This document shows, piece after piece, positions 44,560-55,129 of a stretch of DNA of 64,000 nucleotides. The notes under the pieces were generated by a model that saw nothing but the letters and a program-made list of their open reading frames with translations, was not told where the DNA came from and did not search any database. This DNA is from Erinaceus europaeus (lineage: Eukaryota; Chordata; Mammalia; Eulipotyphla; Erinaceidae), in NCBI RefSeq assembly GCF_950295315.1, contig NC_080164.1:113294447-113358446 (forward strand), read 5' to 3'. Position numbers and translations under genes: made by a program. Position 1 is the first letter of the stretch. Every line of letters begins with the position of its first letter.

Positions 44560-45165
44560 GAGAGAGAGGGAGACAGAGAGATGCCACGCCCCACTCAACT
44601 CCAGAATGATGGGTCTGACAGGGTCAGCACCCAGGAAAACTCTCTTCAAGGAAGAAGAATTCTGGGAGTGGGTCTTGGCATCCTGAGCAAATCTAAACTG
44701 CAAACTCTGATTATTGTTTTCATTATATACATGGTAATGATGCTTTGTAATCGGGGACAAACAGCCCCTGTTCCCAGATTAGATACAGATGAACAAGAAA
44801 TGAAGTGTACAAAGTTATGGGTCATCAAATACATAAAGTTTTAGGAAAAATTCTTAATAATACTTACTCACCCCCTCTTATTAAATATGTTAAAACTCTA
44901 CGTAAGATACTATCTGCTAAGCCTGTTACTCAGAAATACATCACCCCACGAAGTATGACATTTCTGTAAAACCGAAAGGCCATTAATTTCTGTATTCAGA
45001 TATTGTTTATGTAAGGCTGAAGAATATATAAACTCTCACTTGCTAAATAAAACTTGAGTTCAGATTCACCCTCCAACAGAGTGTGTTGTATTCTGTTCTC
45101 CTCCTGACCCACCCTGGTGGTAACCTTCAGAGTTCCCTGATCCTTCCTGCTGCTCCTCCACCTGA
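44560..45165 (+). mobile_element. Possible endogenous retrovirus 3' remnant
   Basis: An 87-codon frame (44581-44844) has a hydrophobic stretch LQTLIIVFIIYMVMMLC, like an envelope membrane anchor. It is followed by LTR-like features: TATATAAACTCTC at about 45027, CTAAATAAAACTTGAG and a CT-rich end. No paired LTR, PBS or TSD is visible, so the call is tentative. Confidence 0.4.
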
Positions 45166-45300
45166 GCGGTCCATCGCAGAGAGAGACAGGGAGACCACAG
45201 CACCCAAGCTTCCTTCAATGCAGTCAGTGCCAGGCTTGAATCCATGTAGAGCACATGACAAAGCAGCCCATTAACCATGTGAGCTATTTTGCCAGCCTGG
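45166..45300 (-). mobile_element. SINE-F, old
   Basis: AAGCTTCCTTCAATGCAGTC and CACATGACAAAGCAGCCC match the copy at 4.6 kb. Confidence 0.6.
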
Positions 45301-45674
45301 ATGCCAATCTTTAAGGCAAAAATTCATTTTAGAACTGCTTAGTCGAAAATTAAAGCTGAATATAAGTTTACTGCAGGAGGGTTGCCTCTGGGTCCAAGAG
45401 GGTCCTAATGACCAGTCTCCCCAGGGTTGCTACTCTGTTCACAGATGTCACTTTGGAAGAATGACAGAAGACTCTGTGGATGTAGCATGCAAACTTTACT
45501 TCAGAAAAGTGATTTAGATTGTGTACAGGAACAGATTTATTAGTGAAGAACAGATGACGAGAGCTTAGACTTACAAGGGTTACACAGTACAGAACCCACT
45601 GGCTCCTCTTCCTTATTTTATCCTCAGACCTACTCTCACCTGGACTCAACTTTTATTGGCCTGTTGAGAGTATC
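45301..45674. other. Intergenic sequence without recognised elements
   Basis: No gene or repeat recognised. Confidence 0.4.
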
Positions 45675-45675
45675 T

Positions 45676-45826
45676 GGGTTTTTTTTTATTACTATTTCTT
45701 GATTGGGGGATTAATGGTTTACAGTTCACAGTAAAACACAATAGTTTGTACATGCATAACATATCCCAGTTTTCCACATAACAATTCAATCCCCACTAGA
45801 TCCTCCTGCACCATTGTGTTCCAGAA
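45676..45826 (-). mobile_element. L1 3'-end fragment, older
   Basis: GATTGGGGGATTAATGG to CAATCCCCACTAGATCC, diverged from the young L1 3' UTR. Confidence 0.8.
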
Positions 45827-45837
45827 AATATCTTTTT

Positions 45838-46001
45838 TAAAAAACATTTTATTTACTTATTTATTTATTAATGAGAAACATAGAAGGAGAGAGAAAGAGC
45901 CAGACATCACTCTGGTACATGTGCTGCCGTGGATTGAACTCAGGTCAGGACCTCATGCTTGAGAGTCCAATGCTTTATCCACTGCGCCACCTCCCGGACC
46001 A
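45838..46001 (-). mobile_element. SINE-C
   Basis: Near full length with a small GTCAGGACC duplication (about 45943-45952). Confidence 0.88.
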
Positions 46002-46540
46002 CTGAGAATATCTTTTTTTTTTACTTCTTTATTGGGTAATTAATGTTTTACATTCAACAGTAAATGCAATAGTTTGTACATGCATAACATTCCCCAGTTT
46101 CCCATATAACAATACAACCCCCACTATGTCATTTATCATCCTTCATGGACCTGTATTCTCCCCACCCACCCACCGCAGAGTCTTTTACTTTGGTGTGATA
46201 TGCCGATTCCATTTCAGGTTCTACTTGTGTTTTCTTTTCTGATCTTGTTTTTCAACTTCGGCCTGAGAGTGAGATCATCACATAGCCATCCTTCCATTTC
46301 TGACTTATTTCACTTAACATGAATTTTTCAAGGTCCATCCAAGATCGGCTGAAAACAGTGAAGTCAGCATTTTTTTACAGCTGAGTAGTATTCCATCGTG
46401 TATATATACCACAACTTGCTCAGCCACTCATCTGTTGTTGGACACCTGGGTTGCTTCCAGGTTTTGGCTATTACAAATTGTGCTGCCAAGAACATGTGTG
46501 TACACAGATTTTTTTGGATGGATGTGTTGAGTTCCTTAGG

Positions 46541-48960
46541 CTATATCCCCAGGAGAGGAATTGCAGGGTCATAGGGTAGGTCCATTTCTAGCCTTCTGAG
46601 AGTTCTCAAGAATGTTGTCCACAGAGGTTGGACCAGTTGACATTCCCACCAGCAGTGCAGGAGGGTTCCTTTGACCCCACACCCTCTCCAGCATTTGCTG
46701 CTGTTACCTTTTCTGATGTATGACATTCTCACAGGAGTGAAGTGGTATCTCATTGTTGTCTTGATTTGCATTTCTCTGACAATCAGAGACTTGGAGCATT
46801 TTTTCATGTGTTTCTCAGCCTTTTGCATCTCTTCTGTGGTGAATATTCTGTCCATGTCCTCCCCCCATTTTTGGATGGGGTTATTTGTTGTCTTGTTGTT
46901 GAGTTTGACAAGCTCTTTATATATGTTGGTTATTAAACTCATATCTGATGTATGGCATGTAAAGATCTTCTCCCATTCTGTGAGGGGTCTCTTGGTTTGG
47001 GTATTGGTTTCTTTTGCTGTACAGAAGCTTTTTAATTTGATGTAGTCCCATAGGTTTATACTTGCCTTAGTCTTCTTTGTAATTGGATTCCTTTCATTGA
47101 AGATGTCTTTAAAATTTATTCGGAAAAGGGTTCTGCCAATATTTTCCTCTAAGTATCTGATAGTTTCTGGTCTAACATCCAAGTCCTTGATCCACTTGGA
47201 ATTTACTTTTGTATTTGGCGAAATAGAATGATTCAATTTCATTCTTCTGCATGTTTCAACCCATTGTTTCCAACACCATTTGTTGAAGAGACTCTGCTTT
47301 CCCCATTGAATAGTCTGGGCACTTTTGTCAAAGATTAGATGTCCATAGGTGTGGGGCCTCACTTCTGGGCTCTCAATTCATTTTTTTAAAATTTATTTCT
47401 TTATTGGGGAATTAATGTTTTACATTCAACAGTAAATACAATAGTTTGTACATGCATAACATTCCCCAGTTTCCCATTTAACAATACAACCCCTACTATG
47501 TCATTTATCATCCTTCATAGACCTGTATTCTCCCCACCCACCCACCATTACTTTGGTGCAATACGCCAATTCCATTTCAGGTTCTACTTGTGTTTTCTTT
47601 TCTGATCTTGTTTTTCAACTTCGGCCTGAGAGTGAGATCATCCCATATTCATCCTTCTGTTTCTGACTTATTTCACTCAACATGAATTTTTCAAGGTCCA
47701 TCCAAGATCGGCTGAAAACAGTGAAGTCAGCATTTTTTTACAGCTGAGTAGTATTCCATTGTGTATATATACCACAACTTGCTCAGGGGGCTCTCAATTC
47801 TATTCCACTGGTCAGTGTGTCTGTTCATGTTCCAGTACCAAGCAGTTTTGATGACAATGGCCCTATAATACAATTTGAAATCTGGGAGTGTGATATCTCC
47901 AGTTCTGTTCTTTTTCTCAAGATGTTTTGGCAATTCTAGGTCTTTTCTGGTTCCAGATAAACATTTGTAGCATTTTTTCTATTCTCCTAAAAAATGTGCT
48001 TGGGATACTGATGGAGATAGCATTAAATTTGTAGATGGCTCTGGGTAGTATATTCATTTTGATGATGTGAATTCTACCAACCCATGAACATGGAATATCT
48101 TTCCACTTCTTTGTGTCTTTTTCAATTTCTTTGAGTAGTGACTCATAAATTTCAGTATACAAGTCTTTCACTTCTTTGGTTAGATTTACTCCTAGATATT
48201 TTATTGTTTTTGTTGCTATAGTAAAAGGAATTGATTTCTGGATTTCAATTTCTTCTAGCTTAGTGTTTGCATAGAGGAATGCCACTGACTTTTGAATGTT
48301 AATTTTATAGCCTGACACCTTACTGTATTGCCTGATGATTTCCAAAAGCTTCTTGCTGGATTCCTTAGGTTTTTCCATGTATACTATCATGTCATCTGCA
48401 AATAAGGACAGTTTGACTTCTTCTCTTTCAATCTGTATGCCTTTAATTCCTTGCTCCTGCCTGATTGCTATGGCAAGAACTTCCAACACTATGTTGAATA
48501 GTAATGGTGATAGTGGGCAGCCCTGTCTAGTACCTGATCTGAGGGGAAATGCTTCCAGTTTTTCACCATTGGGTATAATGTTGGCTATATGTTTGCTATG
48601 TATAGACTCCACTATCTTCAGGAATTTTCCATCTATTCCCATTTTTTGTAGTGTTTTGATCATAAAGGCATGTTAGAATTTGTCAAAGGCTTTCTCTGCA
48701 TCTATTGCTATGACCTTGTAGTTTTTCGTCTTGCTTTTGTTGATGTGGTGGATCACACTGATTGATTTACATATATTAAACCAACCTTGCATGCCTGGGA
48801 TAAACCCCACTTGGTCATGATGAACAATCTTTTTGATATACTGCTGTATCCGGTTGGCTAGAATTTTGTTCAATATTTTCGCATCTATGTTCATCAGAGA
48901 TATTGGTCTGTAGTTTTCTTTTTTGGTTGTGTCCCTGTCTGCTTTTGGTATCAGAGTGAT
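46541..48960 (-). pseudogene. L1-E ORF2 fragments
   Basis: RT pieces open 48894-48673 and 48663-47917 ([27 protein letters not shown]), and the C-terminal part open 47362-46541 ([18 protein letters not shown]). Small shifts near 48670 and the nested L1 break the frame. Confidence 0.88.
47380..47787 (-). mobile_element. L1 3'-end fragment nested in L1-E
   Basis: A 408-bp 5'-truncated L1 in the same direction as its host, with the TSD GGGCTCTCAATTC at 47367-47379 and 47788-47800. Confidence 0.93.
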
Positions 48961-48984
48961 GTTGGCTTCATAGAAGCTGGCAGG

Positions 48985-49093
48985 AACTCCCCATTTCTTT
49001 CAGGTACCCTAATTACCTGCTGAGGCTGGCCCCTCTCTACCGCCTCCTCTCTCAATTTCATTCTGTCTTTGTGCAAAAAAAAAAAAAAGAAGA
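48985..49093 (-). mobile_element. Short poly-A insert of unknown origin in L1-E
   Basis: A 109-bp insert flanked by AGAAGCTGGCAGG (48972-48984 and 49094-49106). The A run (about 49076-49088) is at the plus-strand 3' end, so the copied RNA was probably plus-sense. The body (CAGGTACCCTAATTACCTGC, TCTCTCAATTTCATTCTGTC) matches nothing else I recognise here; its last part resembles a SINE pyrimidine tract. Confidence 0.7.
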
Positions 49094-49231
49094 AGAAGCT
49101 GGCAGGGAGTATTCCAGTGTCTTCAATCTTCTGGAAGACTTTTAAAAGTAGAGGTATTAGGTCTTCTTTGAAGGTTTTGTAGAGAATATCTTTTTGATTG
49201 GACTGCTATTCCAGGCCTTGCTCCTTTTCTT

Positions 49232-49527
49232 TTTTAAAAAAAAATTTTACATTTATTTATTTTCCTTTTTTGTTGCCCTTGTTTTTTATTGTTCTTGTAG
49301 TTATTATTGTTGTTGTTGCTGTCGTTGTTGGATAGGACAGAAAGAAATGAAGAGAGGAAGGGGAAACAGAGGGGGGAGAGAAAGACAGACACCTTCAGAC
49401 CTGCTTCACTGCTTGTGAAGCTACCCCCCTGCAGGTGGGGAGACAGGGGCTCCAACTGGGATCCTTACACCAGTCCTTATGCTTGGCACCACATGAGCTT
49501 AATCTACTGTGCTACCTTCCAACTCCC
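49232..49527 (-). mobile_element. SINE-A
   Basis: A full copy with the TSD CCTTGCTCCTTTTCT (about 49217-49231 and 49530-49544). Confidence 0.9.
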
Positions 49528-49621
49528 ACCTTGCTCCTTTTCTAAATCCTTTCCTGTGGTGAATGGTGTTTCCTGGTGCTCTTTTAACTCTTCCCTTCTC
49601 ATAGGGGCAACATGTGGCAAA

Positions 49622-49878
49622 AACAGCGGGTTAAGTGCAAGTGTCACAAAGCACTGGTTCAAGCCCCAGGCTCCCCACCTGCAGGGGGGTCACTTCACAG
49701 GCGGTGAAGCAGGTCTGCAGGTGTCTCTCTTTCTCTCCCCCTCTCTGTCTTCCCCATTTCTCTCTGTTCTATCCAACAACAATGATATCAATAACAACAG
49801 CAATAGTAACTACAGCAACAATAAAGAACAACAAGGGCAACAAAAGGAAAAATAAATAAATATATATATATATATAAG
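49622..49878 (+). mobile_element. SINE-A, head truncated and shortened
   Basis: It starts at CAGCGGGTTAAGTGCAAG, lacks about 20 bp before the B box, and ends in AATAAATAAATATATATA. Confidence 0.87.
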
Positions 49879-50116
49879 GGCTCTGGTCTCAGATAGGGCT
49901 GGCTAACTGGGGTTCAGGGACCCACAGCCCTCAGCTTCCCCTACCAGGTCCACTGCTTTGGTGTCACAGAAAGTCAAACAGCCACAAAAAGTCAAACCCT
50001 GTCACATCAGATTTTGCACTGAGGAAATTTTTTTTTTTTTTTTTTTTTACATTCAAACCTACAACAGAAGCAGGAGCTATTACTCAAATCAACTCTCCCT
50101 GTTCTGTCAAGTAAGG

Positions 50117-50460
50117 GGGGGCTGGGTGGTAGTACACCTGGTTAAGCACACATATTACCATGTGCAGGAACGAGAGTTCGAGGCCTCCCCCACCCCCACT
50201 CCACACCTACAGTGGGAATGCTTCTCAAGCAGTGAAGTAGGTAAGTAGGTCTGCAGGCATCTCTCTTTTTCTTTCTCTCTTTATCTCACCCTCCCTTCTC
50301 AGTTTCTCTCTGTCCTGTCAAGTTTATATATATTTAAAAAAAAAATAGCCACCAGGAGCAGTGGATTCATAGTGCTGGCATTAAGTGCCAGCAATAACCC
50401 CGGTGCCAAAAAGGGAAAGAGAGAGAGAGAGAGAAAGAGAAAGAGAGAGAGACATAGAAC
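50117..50460 (+). mobile_element. SINE-E composite
   Basis: B-like head (GCTGGGTGGTAGTACACCTG) and body, an A run, then the extra module (GCCACCAGGAGCAGTGGATT to GCAATAACCCCGGTGCC), then (GA)n. Confidence 0.85.
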
Positions 50461-50581
50461 ATATAGGGCCAGAAAACAAGGAATCTAGATCTAGGGGATG
50501 GGGGGGTGATGTCCTCAGATGTTCCCACCTTCTGGTTCATGTCTGTCTTACACTACCTCATAGAACAAAGCCTATAATTGG

Positions 50582-50717
50582 TGTTTTTTTTTTTTTTTTT
50601 TACTAGAGTACTACTCAGTTCTGTCTTATGTTGGTGCTGGGGGCTGAACCTGGGAACTTTGGTACCTCAAGGCTGACAGTCTATTTACATAGCCATTATG
50701 CTGTCTCCCCAGTTCTT
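50582..50717 (-). mobile_element. SINE-D
   Basis: A T run at 50583-50601, GTACTACTCAGTTCTG and the head complement GCCATTATGCTGTCTCCCC. Confidence 0.83.
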
Positions 50718-50814
50718 TTTTTTTAATGGGTCTCAATTTATTCCTTATTATTTTAAAAGGACCAGCTCAACAGCAGTGGAGGTGGGAATGTATATCCTTT
50801 CATTTTCCAAAAAT

Positions 50815-50987
50815 TAAAAAAATTTTTTTTATTTATTAACGAGAAAGATAAGAGGAGAGAGAGAGAGAGAGAGAGGGAGAAAGAACCAGACATCACTCTG
50901 ACACATGTGCTGCCAGGGATTGAACTTGAGACCTCCTGCTTGAAAGTCCAATGCTTTATCCATCCACAGCACCACCTCTCGGGACAC
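50815..50987 (-). mobile_element. SINE-C
   Basis: A full copy with internal (GA)n; the TSD CATTTTCCAAA flanks it (about 50800 and 50990). Confidence 0.87.
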
Positions 50988-51274
50988 ACATTTTCCAAAT
51001 TTAATTTCAGCATACTGACTGTAGACAGCATAAAGATATGTAAATTCAATCTAATCCACCAATCTCGGATCATACTCCCCTTCTCATATAAGACAGCCTT
51101 GTCATTCTGAGATCTTAGCCTCAAAAATCAAGTGACTACTTTGCCGGTACTCACTCCAAGGAAAAATAACTTTACTCTAGTACTGGAGGAAAAACTGACA
51201 GGGTAAGAAGTACTCAGCTGGTCTCTATGATGAAGCAGTTCCCCATGCCCTTCCCTCCAAAAAAAAAAAAAAAA

Positions 51275-52446
51275 AAAAGTTTAGGAGCCTATGTGACCTC
51301 TGCATCCCTATAGATCTGAGCTCACATTCTGTGGTCATGAGTAAGAGCGTTCCAAGCTGCCTCAATTTCAGGACCCATCTTCCTCAGGTGGAACACAGAG
51401 TATGTTGTCCATGCTTCTTTCAGAGAATGGAACATTTCTTACTTTTGTTGATCCAAATTGAGGGCAAGGTCCTATGGGGGCCCACAAAGGGGTTTATTCT
51501 GTTGTTCCTGATAGAGATGACTGGTAACAGTGGAGAGAGGGATTTATTCAAGGTCTAGGCCCATCATGTCTGTTTGGAAATTTCAGGACTCCCCAAATAG
51601 GGTCCCAGCTGATGGGGTGGCCTGATAGTGACTAAAGAGTCATTGGTAAAGTATGCCTATCTCTTGCCTTTATTCAGCTTTTGTAGTCCTTGCTTTGATA
51701 AGGTTAGCTTTGGAGTGAGTGCTGAATATAGGACCCAGGTCAGATCAAATCGATGGGGTTTGCAGTCAACAATACACCTTTCCTATATTTGGGAGTTACT
51801 CTCTTCCGTGATCTAGCTTTCTGGTCCTTTCTCCACCCATGACATCATCTTCCCAGACAATAACTTGGATCCACCTGCATATCAGATTTCAGGCTCAGAA
51901 AAGAAAAAAAAAAAGAGGAGTATAGTCATGGGCCCTTTGGAATATAACTAAAATATGCCTACTAGCTATCTACAAAACGGAGGACTCCTCCCCGCCCCCA
52001 CAACTCTTCATCTGCACTATTCCAATCTTTAGGTTTATAATTAGTCGACAACTTGTTTGGCTTTATATGTTAACTCTCTTTTCAGCCACCAGGTTCCAGA
52101 TGCTACCATGAGGCCAAATAGACTTCCCTGAACAGACAACTCCACCAATGTGTCCTAGAGCCCCGCTTCTCCAGAGCCCCATCCCACCAGGGAAAGAGAG
52201 AGACAGGCTGGGAGTATGGCTCGACCTGTCAACGCCCATGTTCAGCAAGGAAGCAATTACAGAAGCCAGACCTTCCACTTTATGCACCCCACAATGACCG
52301 TGAGTCCATACTCCCAGAGGGATAAAGAATAGGAAAGCTATCAGGGGAGGGGATGAGATACTGAGGTCTGGTGGTGGGAATTGTGTGGAGTTGTACCCCT
52401 CTTATCCTAGTTTTGTCAATGTTTCCTTTTTATAAATAAAAAAAAA
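51275..52446 (+). mobile_element. Old-L1-3' repeat, long copy
   Basis: About 1.17 kb with blocks shared with the 55 and 57 kb copies (GGAGCCTATGTGACCTCTG, GGCCTGATAGTGACTAAAG, AACGCCCATGTTCAGC, GGGATAAAGAATAGGAAAG) and an AATAAAAAAAAAG end. Short frames inside are not conserved. Confidence 0.78.
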
Positions 52447-52508
52447 GTTAAGGAAAAATTTAACACATCCAACTTTTTCTTTATGGGTGGTCTTAAAAAC
52501 TAGTTTTT

Positions 52509-52729
52509 ATCAGAAGAGAAAACACAAGTAGAACCTGAACTGGAGTTGGTGTATTGCACCAAAGTAAAAGACTCTGGGGCGTGGGGAGAGAGTACAAGTC
52601 CAAAAAGAATGACAGAGTACCTAGTGGGGATTGTATTGTTATATGGAAAACTGAGAAATGTTATGCATGCACAAACTATTGTATTTACTGTCAAATGTAA
52701 AACATTAATCCCCCAATAAAGAAATTTTT
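52509..52729 (+). mobile_element. L1 3'-end insertion
   Basis: AGAAGAGAAAACACAAGTAG to AATCCCCCAATAAAG, with AACTAGTTTTTA (left) versus AACTAGCTTTTA (right) as TSD. Confidence 0.88.
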
Positions 52730-52734
52730 TAAAA

Positions 52735-53601
52735 TAACTAGCTTTTAAATCTTATGACCCCATAAGCATTAATCTACTGTCTGACTGAAAGCCATGGTCA
52801 TAGGGCCTGAATATTTGAGCCTGCTCTGTCAAATTCTCTAAAAGTAGTTGTAAAAGTCAACAGTGACAGTTTTCCAGCCTGTAGCAAAAAGTTCAGCTAA
52901 TGGTGATCAACTCTGTGCACAGTTGCTGAATTGAACAAAATGTCACTGAAAAGCAAGCCTGCCATTTTGGCAGTATGGACATATACAAAAGGGAACACCT
53001 CTGACCAGAATTCCCTCTCCTCTCCTCAGCTCATTTACTCGCTGCTAGTATGTTAAGCCAGCAGTCAGAAATGAGAGGTCCTTTTTAAAGACCCAGACAT
53101 GTTGGTTTGTTTGCTTTGCTTGGTTTGTTCTCACAATTTGAATGAATGGCTCATACTAAAATAGTCACATTCATATTAGAATTTCTGAATTTTCCTACAT
53201 CAAGCAATGCTATGCTCAAAGTCCTCTAGGACATCACCTCTCCAGTGCAGCTTATCTCCGCTCCTCTCTGCTCTTTGGTCCTCACTGTGGCAGTAACTAT
53301 TACTCATGGTAGATAGGTAAGAGAAAAAGGGCATGTACTTTGTACTGAAGTACTTATCAAACTTTCTCTTCAGCCCAACAAACTTCCTTGTTTTCTTGAC
53401 CTGCCCTGTCTCTTTCAGCAAGGATTTGAACTTGAATATAGATAAGATTCAGCCAACCCCACTTGTTCAAAACCTTTTCCTCTGCTATGAATTACTGCCA
53501 TCACTGCCAAAGCTTTAGATTTTCAGTAATCCTCAGAAGTGGATCTTGTGAAAAGTACAGTTCCCTTTTTCCTTCCCCTGGTATAAATGATTACTTCTGT
53601 G
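52735..53601. other. Longest single-copy-looking stretch of the intergenic part
   Basis: About 870 bp with no recognisable repeat or gene. ORFs here are short. A distal regulatory element or an untranslated exon could lie here, but the sequence does not show one. Confidence 0.4.
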
Positions 53602-53751
53602 GTCCAGGAGATAGTACAGTAGAAAAGCCTTAGACTCTCAAGCATGAGGTCCTGAGTTCGATCCCCAGTAGCACATGTATCAGAATTATGTCTGGTTCTT
53701 TCTCTCTCCTCCTATCTTCTTCATGAATAAATAAATAATATCTTTTTAAAA
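53602..53751 (+). mobile_element. SINE-C
   Basis: GGTCCAGGAGATAGTACAGT to CATGAATAAATAAATAATATC, flanked by GATTACTTCT-type sequence. Confidence 0.87.
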
Positions 53752-53949
53752 AAGATTACCTCTTTCTCATTGGTAGGAAGACTAGAGGAGGAGTGTGATG
53801 GTAGAGTGCCCTGTGTCCCTAGGATAATAGTAAAACAGGAGACCCCACCATAAAGTTTAGGTCTTCTGGGGGAAAAGGTGAGAGATGGTGATAAAACTGG
53901 AGGACTGCAAGAAAGTTGGCAAATGTTTTTCATACAAAACTATTCACAG

Positions 53950-54060
53950 TGGGCTGGGAGGTAGCATAATGGAAGTGCAAAAAGACTTTCATACTTGATG
54001 TTCTAGAAATTCTAGATTCAATCCCCAGCACCACAATAAGCCAGAGCTGAGCAATGCAGA
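53950..54060 (+). mobile_element. SINE-D, 3' end lost
   Basis: GGGCTGGGAGGTAGCATAAT and AATAAGCCAGAGCTGAGC. Confidence 0.78.
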
Positions 54061-54286
54061 TGGTTTCATTCATATATGGATTCTAAAGAACTGATACACA
54101 CCTACTTGAAAAAAAAAAAAAAAAACAGAAGCAAGCGAACTCTAAGACCAGTGAGAACTACATGGTTATCCTTGGAAGGAGGGAAGGTGGAGCAACGAAC
54201 TCTGATGGTGGGTATGGTGTGGAACTAGACTCTAAATTTACTATCTTGTAACAAACTATTAATCATACTAAAAAATTTTTTTAAAG
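54061..54286 (+). mobile_element. Old LINE 3' end, unclassified
   Basis: ATGGATTCTAAAGAACTG, an A run at 54108-54125, ACTCTGATGGTGGGTATGG and AATCATACTAAAAAATTT look like a diverged LINE terminus, perhaps an older L1. Confidence 0.5.
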
Positions 54287-54289
54287 GAA

Positions 54290-54515
54290 GTGATGAGCAG
54301 AAAGCATATGGCTATACAAAAGACTTACATATTTAAAGCTCTGAGGTCCCAGGTTCAATCCCCAGCACTACCGTAAGTCAGAGCTGAGCAGTGCTTTGTT
54401 AAAAAGTGAGCTAAAGAAAGAAAAAAAAAAAAGGAAGGGAAGGAAGGAGGGAGGGAAAGAAGGAAAGAAAGAAGAGAGAGAAGGAGGGAGGAAAGAGGGA
54501 GGAGGAAAATAAATC
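54290..54515 (+). mobile_element. SINE-D with long purine tract
   Basis: SINE-D at 54290-54412 (CAGAGCTGAGCAGTGCTTTG) runs into an uninterrupted purine-rich tract of GGAA/GAAA/GGGA units (54412-54510). Confidence 0.8.
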
Positions 54516-54639
54516 ACCTGCTTATGGAGTTTTTATTCCTTGGGCTGCTTAAATCACTACTTTATGCCCAGCAATAATCACTGTCACACAACAATCTTCC
54601 CCAAATCCTTTTCCAAATATGGAAGAATCATTTCTATAA

Positions 54640-54770
54640 TCACCACCAGGGTCTACATTACCATGCGCAAGGACCTGGGTTCAAATCCTCAGTCCCCATA
54701 TTCAGGGAAGAAGATTCATGAGTGGTGAAACAGTGCTACAGATCTCTGTCTCTCTCTCTCTCGGTCTCTC

Positions 54771-54812
<42 letters not shown>

Positions 54813-54908
54813 TTTCTCCCCCTCCTTCTCTCCCTCCCTATTGTCTTCCCACTTTCCTCTCAATTTCTCTCTGTATCTAAATAGACAAATAAAATGTATT
54901 TAAAAATG
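54640..54908 (+). mobile_element. SINE-B with expanded (TC)n
   Basis: It starts inside the head (ACCATGCGCAAGGACCTGG), has (TC)n at 54742-54815 and ends AAATAGACAAATAAAATG. Confidence 0.83.
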
Positions 54909-55049
54909 AAAACAATCCCTAAAATCTTTACCAGGTTTTTGGTTAACTTTATATTTTAATTTCCTGGATAACAGTTATATATGGCTCATACGCTGACACT
55001 GTATCTAGCCTTCCAACCTTACCTAAGAGTGGGCAAAGTCTTTATATTT

Positions 55050-55107
55050 ATATCTCTTTTTCTTTTCTTTTCTTTTCTTTTCTTTTCTTTTCTTTTCTTT
55101 TCTTTTT
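55050..55107. repeat. (TTTTC)n microsatellite
   Basis: About eleven TTTTC units. Confidence 0.95.
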
Positions 55108-55129
55108 GTGTGTCTGTGTTAGTACATGT

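Larger units (their letters stand above)
46018..49181 (-). mobile_element. L1-E, 5'-truncated L1 with two later insertions
   Basis: 3' UTR at 46018 through ORF2 to codons near the RT start, flanked by the TSD GAGAATATCTTTTT (46004-46017 and 49182-49195). It is interrupted by an L1 fragment (47380-47787) and a short poly-A insert (48985-49093). Confidence 0.93.

Noticed and set aside
52735..53601. An upstream non-coding exon of GPAT3
   Set aside because: Position is plausible from synteny, but nothing in the sequence shows an exon.
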